NCBI RefSeq assembly: GCF_004123845.1
Contig: NZ_NBDP01000007.1
Span: 536,138-600,137, forward strand
Reading direction: 5' to 3'
DNA from: Allobosea sp. Tri-44
Lineage (GTDB): Bacteria > Pseudomonadota > Alphaproteobacteria > Rhizobiales > Beijerinckiaceae
DNA: 64,000 bases
The notes beneath the pieces were generated by a model. It saw only the letters and a list, made by a program, of their open reading frames with translations. It did not search any database and had not been told where the DNA came from. Of this stretch, positions 12,201 through 21,200 are shown one piece after another. The translations under genes were made by a program, and so were the position numbers. How positions within the stretch are numbered: position 1 is the first letter of the stretch; each line of letters opens with the position of its first letter.

Positions 12201-15200
12201 CGCCGGGCGTGTACATGCCGTTCGGCCCGTTCGACGAGACCGCGACCGCGCCGTTCGGCACGGTCGCATTGAACTGCAGCGCGTCGATGCGCTGGCCGGA
12301 GAAGCCGAACGAGCCAAGCGTGTTGTTGATCGAGACCAGACCGCCGAGATTGGTGAGATCGCCCGCGATCAGCAGCGCCGGCCCGTTGCCGCTGGCGTCG
12401 AGCTGGCCGCCATAGGCGTTGTCGATGATGATCCTCGGCGTCGCGTCCGGATTGCTCTGGCGTGTCAGGGACCCGCTGGAGCCGACGATCTGGCCGCCGG
12501 TCGACTCGGGGATATAGGCGCCGCCGTCGAGCACGAGATAGGCGGCGCTGCGGTTGATCACGGTGATCGACGGGCCGCCATTGGCGATCAGTGAACCATT
12601 GCCCTGGACCGTGCTGGCATTGACGAAGACATTGCCGCCCGCCGCATAGAGCTGGCTGAGCCGCACCGCCTTGACTGGAGCCGAGCTGACGCCGGAGATC
12701 AGCGTGCTCGCGACCGCGGCGTCATAGCGGGCATTGATGTAGGCGACGGGATCGAAGGCCGTCGTGTAGCTGGCGGTCACCGGCGCGCCGCTGATGAAGC
12801 GGATCGTCGGGGTTTCATTCAACCCGCATTGCGCCGAGGCGTTGACCCCGCAGCCAATCTCGACGCGCTGGGTGTTGTAGATGCCGGCGGTCGCGGTGCC
12901 GTTCATCACCAGCGTCGAGCTCGACGACCTGCCCGGGCTGCTCGATCCCGATGTGACCGGGATGAAATAGAGCTGGTAGCCGTGGCCGGTGCCGTCTGCA
13001 TCGGCGTCGAGCACGCCGTCATAGGCTCCGAGCGTGACGTTCTGGGCACTGGAGATCGTCGTGCCGCTGCCGACCTCGACGCGGGCATGGTGCTGCAGGT
13101 CGGTCGAGGCGTCGGCGTCAGGGACGGCGATGAGGCCGCGGACATAGCCGAGCGCATTCGCCGTGCCGGAAAGCCTGTTCGTGCGCAGGCCCGCGCCGTC
13201 GCGGCCGGCGGTCACATTGACGTCGTAGAGGCCGAGCAACTCGGAGTTCGTGCCGATCAGCACCTTGTTGTCGGTGCGGATGGTGACGTCGGCATCGGCG
13301 AGGCCGACGCTGGCGAGGCCGTAGGTGCTGACATAGGCGTTCGCCGTGACATCGGCGATCGTATAGGTGCCGAGGTTGATGACGCCGAAGGAGTTCAGGA
13401 CGACGTTGTTGCCGAGCGTCACTGTGTTGTCGACATCGGCGCGATAGCGCGCCGACACCCCCGCGCCCTGCAGGAGGCCGCCGGTGGTCAGGGTCGCGGT
13501 GTCTTTGCCGACGAGCTCGCTCCAGGCCTGGACGAGGATCGACCCGGGTGCGGCGGTCGGGCTCGTACCGCCGATGAGGACGACGCCGTTTCCGAGCGTG
13601 ATGTTCGATGTGCCGTCGATCCCCGTCCGCGAGGTCGCGCCGGCGCCATTGATGCCGCCGCCGGCGGCTGCGCGCACTGAATCGCCGAGATCGAGCTGGC
13701 TGAACGCATTGCGGCTGGTCAGCGAGATCGCCTGCAGGCAGCTCGTCAGATAGCAACCAGCCGTGCCCGGGCCGGCGGCGGTGATCCGGGCGCCGGCGCC
13801 CAGCGAGACCAGCACGTCGACATTGGCGCTGTTGCGGGCGAGCGCGGCGCTGGCGCCCAGCGCCGTGGCCTGCAGGCTGTCGACCAGCGCGGCATAGCGC
13901 GTGGCGTGGCTCGCGGCGATCGCCGCGATCCCGGTCTGGATCACTGCATTGGCGCCGATCGAGGCGGTCACATCCGAGGTGTTGGAGGTCGAGCCGGTCG
14001 CGCCGGAGCCCGCATAGAGGCCGCCGCCGGTGCCGGCCTCCGCACGCACGATCTGCGTATCCTCGCCGCCCGCAGTCAGGGTGAACCTGCCGGTGCCGCT
14101 CCCGGCCATGGTGGACGAGGCGCCAAGCGAGGCCGTCGTCGTCGTTGCGGCATCGGCCTGGGCGTTGACCGCGCCAACGGCCCCCGTCCCGCCGACGGTC
14201 ACGCCAGTCGCCTTGGCCGCCTGGAGCGTGGTGTTCGTCGCGGTGATGGTCACGGTGCCGGACGGCAGGCGGACATAGTCGCCGACCGAAGCCGTCACCG
14301 AGCTGGTATTGCGTGCCCGCGCATCGGTGCCGGTAGCGCTGACATAATAGGAGCCCGAGCCGGCAACCGCCGAGGCGGCGGCGGAGTAGCCGCCGCGCGC
14401 GAAGCCGGAGGTCGAATCCGCCAGCCTGACGGCATCCCCGGCAGCCGTGCCGAACACCGAGCCGGTCGCCGTGACCGAGAGGAGGCCGGCGGTGAACTGG
14501 CTCGCGATCAGGCTGGCATTGCCCTCGATCGCGGCGAGCACCTGCGTGCCGACAGTGGCGTTGGCAACGGCGACACCGACCGCAAGGCCGCCGGCGACCG
14601 CGACGCCGAAGGCTGCTGCCTTCGCATCGGGCGATGCTGTCGCCGTGACGCTGATCGTGCCGGTTCCGACATTCGCCCTGGCGCCGGCGCCGATCACCGC
14701 GGAGACGTTGGAACTGTCGGTCGCATTCGCCGCCGCGCCCGAGCCGGCCACGAGCAGGCCGCCGACGCCGGCCACGGCCGCGGCATGGGCCGCGCCGGTG
14801 CTTTGCGCGCCGATGGTGAGGCCGGTTCCGGTGAGGCTCGAGCCGTTTGCAAATCGCGCCGCAACTGTGCTCTCGGCACTGCTCTTCGCGAGCGAGACAC
14901 CGAGTGCCAGACCGCCCGCCACCGTGGCGCCGAACGCGTCCGACCGGCTGGTCTGGCTGTTGTTCGCGTTGACGCTCGTCGCGCCGGTCACCGTCAACGT
15001 ACCGCCTAGCGTCGCCGTGACCTGGTTGGAAATCGCACCGTCGGCCACGGCAGCGCCAGCCGCAGCGGCAAGACCGCCGGCGCCCGCAGTCGCCTCGACC
15101 CGGGCGGCGGAGCCCGTCCCGTCAGTCGAGTTCGCGGTCAGGGCGATGGAGCCAGTGGTCACGCTGATCTGGTCGAGACGCGCCGAGACCTTGTCGCCGA

Positions 15201-18200
15201 TATCGGTATAGGCGGTCGCCGCGCCGACGCCGCCGCCACCCACCCCGACACCACTGGCGGTGTTGGTCGTCGTCGTCCGCGACAGCGCCGAAACGGAGAC
15301 GGCCCCGCTCGTGATGCTGCCGCCGCTCACGCTGGCGGTGGTGGCGGAGCCGGCGCTTTCAAGCAACGCGGCAGCGCTCTGCGCCGCCGGAGCAACGATG
15401 CGGCTGCGATTGCCGGTGAAGAAGCCGTATTGCTGGGCGGCGTAGTTCCGTATTTCGGCATCGTTCGCCGTACGGCCAAGGTTGGCGTTGGCCTCGGCCC
15501 GATAGGTTTCGAGACCAGCCGCCGACAAGGTCAGGACACCGCCGCTGACGGTGCCGTTGGCGAGCAGGCGGGCATAGGCGTCGTTGGCGGCGCTGCGAAC
15601 CTGGTCGTCGCTCGCGCCCGGGGTCGTCGCGACCACCTGCGAACGATAGGTGCTGAGGCCGGTGTCGCTGAGGAGATAGCTGACCGCGCCGCCGCTGAAG
15701 GCCGCGTAACGCGTCGCTGCCCAGCTGCGAACCTGGGCGTCGGATGGATTGGCGATACCGAGCGCCGTCGCCGCATTGCTGCGCAGCGCAGTGACACCCG
15801 CATCGGTCAACGTATACGCGCCGCCGGAGACCGTGCCGTTGGCCAGCAGGAGATTGTAGTCGGTCCGCGCGGCTTCGCGCAGCTCGCTCTCGCTCATCGC
15901 CGTGCCGGCGGCGCCGCGATAGCTGCGATAGCTGGCGAGCCCCGCAGTGCTCAGGACGAGATCGGCATTGCCGGCGGTGAGTTGGCCGATGCGGGAGAGC
16001 GTGCCGCTGCCGCCGGCAGTGAGCTCGCCCGATGCGCCCGCGGGCGCGCCGGTGCCGACTGAGATCAGGGCAACTGCCGCGCCGATGCCGGCCGAACCGC
16101 CGACACCATAGGTCACGGTCAGCGCGCTGACATCGCGCTCGGAGGTGGCGGAGGCCGAGACCGCGCCCGGCGCAACCAGGGTCGAGCCCTGGATATCGGC
16201 CTGAACGAGGCCGTCGAGGCTGGCGATATTGGCGGCTGCGCCGGCGCCGATGCTGCCGGTGGCACCGGCGGCCGTCGTCGGCGTGATGCTGGTCGCCTCA
16301 TGGGCGGTGACGCTGATGCCGGCCGCGCTGGTGACGCCGCCGACGGTCTGCGTCGCGCTCGGCTGGATCGTGACCCGGGCGCCGTAAAGTCCAGCGCGCG
16401 TCTGGTTGTCGACATCGACGAAGCTGACCATGCCGGCGACGCCGGCGAAGCCGCCTGCCGCGCCGCCTGAAGCGAGCGTGGTGAAGGCGTTGCGGCTCGC
16501 TGCGGCCACGGCGAGGGCGCCATTGAGGTTGAGCACCGTCTGGCCGGAGCCGCCGCCGACCGTCGCCAATGTCGCATTGCGGCTGGTGCCGACGATGAAG
16601 GCGCTGCCGACACCAACGCCGCCGATCCCCACGGCGACCGTCCGGGCATAGAAGCCGTTGCGGCTATCGGCGGTGACGCCGACCCGCCCGGCCGTGACCA
16701 GGCCCTGATCCAGCGAGGCGCTTGTCGACGCGTTAAAGCTGTTGACGACACCCATCGCCGCGGCGCCGCCGAGGCCGAGGGCGAAACCGATCACATTGCT
16801 CGCCGCCGATTGCGAGGAGGTCGCGGCGATGTCGAGCGCACTGACGCCGGGGCCGGTATAGCCGGGAGTCGTCGTGCCGGTGGTCGACCGCGTCAGCGCT
16901 GCCCTGGTGCTGCGCTCCATCGCCGTGCCGGCATTGGCGCCGCTGGCGGCGACGCCGCCGATGGCACCGACGGTGATGAAGGTCGCGGCGTAGGAGTGGC
17001 TTGCGGCCTCGACGGCGACCGCCGTGCTGCCGGTGCCGGTCAGGCGGGTGTCGACCTGGCTCGAGTCGATCGTAGCGCTCGTGCTGCCGCCGAGCACATT
17101 GCGGATCGGCACGATCGCGACCGCGCCGGTGATCGGGAAGGCGGCGACGCCGCCGGTGACCGCATTCGCCAGCACCGATTGCTGCGAGGTCGCGATGACG
17201 CCGAGCCCATGGACGCTGCGAGCCGTCATCGCCAGCGAGGGCTGCGCCGCGCTCGGGGCGTTGGCCGTGCTCAGGTCGAAAGCGGTGAGAAGCTGGCCGG
17301 CGTCATAGCTCAATAAGCCGGTGCCGCCGGCACGCGCATCGACGCTGCTGCCTTCGATCGCGGCGGCAGTCGCACCGCCGATCGTGTTGTTGACGACGGA
17401 GACGCCGCCCGCGACGCCCGGCGCCGCCGCCGTGGCGCCGAGGGCGCCGGCCGAGACCGTGATCCGGTCGGTGTTCGCGGCGAACACGCCGAGATTGTTG
17501 CCGGCGATGATGTCGGCGCCGGTGATCGTCGCACCGACGTCGGTGGCGACGCTGTTGTTGGCGACCGAGCCGGCGAGGCCGACATTGCGCGACAGGGCAA
17601 TGCCGATGGCGATCGTGTCGATCGTCGCGGTCGAGCCGGCAGTCAGCACGACGTCGCGCGAGGCGCGGATCTGCGTCCCGTCGATCTCCGCCGCGACGTC
17701 GTTGGCGATGCTGCTCTCGACGATCGAAAGGCCAACGGCCGCGGCGCCGATGCCGATGCCCAGCGAGCCGGCGCTGCCGCGGATCGTCGAGGAAGCCTGC
17801 GCCTGCACAGCAACGTCGCGGCTCATGATGCTGCCGCCGCTGATCCGCGCGCTGACGACGGCATCGATCGTCTGCTGCGCGACGGAGGCGACACCGGCGA
17901 ACTGACCGGTCGCGACACCGAGGCCGACCGCCACTGAGGTAATCAACGACCCGTCCTGCGCACGCACGGTGACGCCGGTCGAGCTCGTCAGGTCGACGTT
18001 CTCGATGAGCGCGATATGCGACTGGCTGATCGTGTTGCTGAGGAAGGACGAGCCGATATTGTTCTTGCCGGCCTGGACCGCGCCAGCAATGGCGATGATC
18101 GAGGCGCCGATGGGGTTCGCGGCCTGGTTCGCATTCGTAGCGCTGCCGGTGAAGTCGATCTGGCCGGGGTCGGTGTTGGCGAGCCGGCTATCCAGCGCGG

Positions 18201-21200
18201 CGTCGAGCGTGCCGTCCTTGCCGCTGTCAGCGACGACGAGGACATCGCCGTCCATCGCGATGCGCGACGGGGCGCCCGAACCATCCGTGATGGCCGCGCG
18301 CGTCGTCGGGCTGATCTCGGTGATGACGATGGCGCCGGCCAGGCCGTTCGAATCGGGGCCGCCGCCGCCGGCAATTGCGCTCGACACGATGCGGCTCGAT
18401 GTCCGCGCCGCGACAGTCAGCCTGTCGACCGCCGAGAGTGACGTATCCGTGATCAGCGCGGCCACAGCGTCGCGGCCGGAGGGGTCGCCGATCGAGACAT
18501 AGGTGAGCGCAACGCCGAGACCAGCCTGCGCGCCGGCATAGGCGGCGCCACCGCCAATGCCGATATCCGTCGCGCGATAAGCGTTGACCAGCACATCGTT
18601 GCCGGACGACGCCCCGGAGATGCCGTTGATCGCCGAATTGCGGATCTGGGCGCTGACGCTGTCGGTGATGATGCCGATCGCCGCCGAAACCGCAGCCGCG
18701 CCGCTGTTGGCGCGAGCGGCGGCGATGCTGACGCCGACCACGGTCTGACGCCCGCCGGCCAGCGCCTGCACGATGGTGTCGCCCGCCCCGGTGATGGTCG
18801 TGCTGGCGATGCGGGCATCGGTGCTGTTGTCGAAGAGGCCGATCGCGACCGCACCCGAGAGGGCGCCGCTGAGCGGGCTCGAGGCACCGGTCAGGTTGAG
18901 GGCCGCCGAGCCGGACGCGACCTCGGCGACAGTGGCGTTCGTCGCCGCGACATCGGTGATGACCGCGCCACCGGCCTTGGCGACCACGACCGCACCGTCG
19001 ATCCAGGCGGAGGTGCCCAAGGTCGTGGTGGCGACTGCGGCGCTGCCGGCCGCGGTCAGGCTGATGCTGCTGCCGGCGCCGGAGCGCAGCACCGCCGCGT
19101 CGGTCTTGCCCTGGGCGGCGATGCCCTTGAAGAAGCTGAGCTTCGAGGCGTTGGGATCGGAGATCGCCGCGGCGATCGAGGCGACGGTTATGCGCCCATC
19201 CGTCACTGCCTCGACATCGAGCGAACGGGTGGTGATCAGCCCTTGTGCGTAGCCGCTGCCCAGACGGTTGCCAGACAGATCGGCGGAGTTGTCGCCGATA
19301 TAGGCCCGCGTCACCCCGGCCGTATCGAGCGCCGCGACGGAGACGCCGATGGCGTTGGCGCCGCCATAGGTGACGGCACCGGTCAGCGCGAAGAGCGAGA
19401 CGAACTGGCGGGCCGTGACATCGATCGAGGTGACGTCGATCGTCGCCTGGTTGCTGATCGAGGCGAGCGTATGATTGTCGATGCCGACCAGCACGACCAT
19501 GCCGTTAGCGGCGAAGGCACCAGCAGCCTTGCCCGAGGTCGGCGCGAGCACGAAGATCTTGTCTTCGGTCTTCGCCGTGACCGCGAGTTCGAGCGCGGTG
19601 ATCGTGACCCCGGCGCCAACCGCCGCAACGGTGCGGCTCTCGCGCTGCAGATCAGCAAAGGCACCGCCCACTGCCGAGCCGGCGCCGCCGGAGGTGCCGG
19701 TCCCGGAGAAGATGCCGTAGTTGCCGGCGACGTCGATCGTTTCCGTCTTCGTGCTGGCGGCGACGGTGACGGCCTTGTCGAAGCTCTGGAGCGCGCCGGT
19801 GCCGAGCGCGATGTCCCAGGAGCCGAGGCCGCTGTTCTGCCGCAAGATCGCGCCGGGACCGACATAGGCCTCAGTCTGGTTGGCGATCTTGTAGAAGTCG
19901 ACGGCGCCGGCGAGGCCGAGCTGGCTCGATTCCGCCGTGGCGCTGGCATAGCTGGTGAGGATGTTGCCGGCGACGCCGAAGGTGCCGTTCAGATGCGAAA
20001 GCGTCTCGCCGAAGCCGCCCCAATCGGTCCAGGTGTTGGCGATCGGCACAGCGGTCGTCGCGGAGACGCCGATGCGATTGGCGTCGACGGTGACGCCTGC
20101 ACCGATCGAGGCCCGCGAGGTATGGCGGAAGTCGCCGTAGACGACGGCGGCCGACATGGCGACCGTCGCTTCCGGATTGACGGCCGTCGGGTTCTTCGAA
20201 TTCGAGCTGAGACCGGCATCGGCCGCGGCACGCAGGGCGAAATCGCGGACATCGCTGACCACGGCTGCCTTGGTCGCGTAGATCGTCGGGGCCGTGCCAC
20301 CGGCATCGGCCGCGATCGAGGCGATCGCCGAGAGATCGCTCTTCGCCAAAGTGAGCGTGCTGCCGAACTTGCCGATCTCGCGCGAGCCGAGTCGGGAGGT
20401 CAGCGGGGCAAAGAGCACCTCCATCGCATTGGCGACCTGGAGCGACTCGATGATCAGATTCTGCCCGAGCGTCACCGCCGAGGCGGTCGCGTTCTTGCTG
20501 TTGTCCGAGATCGCCTCGACCGTGACGTTGCCGATCCGGCCGCTGCTCGAACCGAGCGAGGCTCCGAGCCTCGCCTCGGCACTCGCCTTGGCATCGGAAT
20601 AGGCGACGGACAGGCCGACCATGCCGCCGCTGATCGACATCGCCGTGGCCGAGGTCGAGAACGCGTTCTCGTTGATCGCCGAGACCCGGACATTGCTCGC
20701 CGAGGACGATACCGTGACAGTCGCCCCGGAGCTGACGATCGCCTTGGTCTCGATGTCGGTGGTGCCGACGGCGACGGCGAAAGCGGCCAGGGTTTGTCCG
20801 GCTGACGCCGCGAGCGCCGTCGCCCCCAAAGTCGCCTCGTTCTTCGCCTCGACGGTCAGGTTGCGGCCGATCGTCAGCGATGCCCCCGACTCGACCTCGG
20901 CGGTCACCCGCGCCTTGAGATCGGCATAAGTCACTGCAGCCGCCATCGGCGACACCGCCGTGACCGAGATGGCCGGCAATGTCGCTTCCTGCGTCCCGGT
21001 CGCGCTGATGACGATGTCGCGCGTCGCGGTGATCGAAGCCCCGTTCTTGACCGAAACGCGGGCGGTGATGTCGCTGGCGACATAGCCGCCATTGAGACCG
21101 GTCAGGATGGACAGGTTTGTCAGCCCGGCGAACAGCGCGAGGCCTGGGCCGGGATTGATAAAGGAGGAGATGCCGGTCGCGTCGGCCAGGAGCTTGACGT

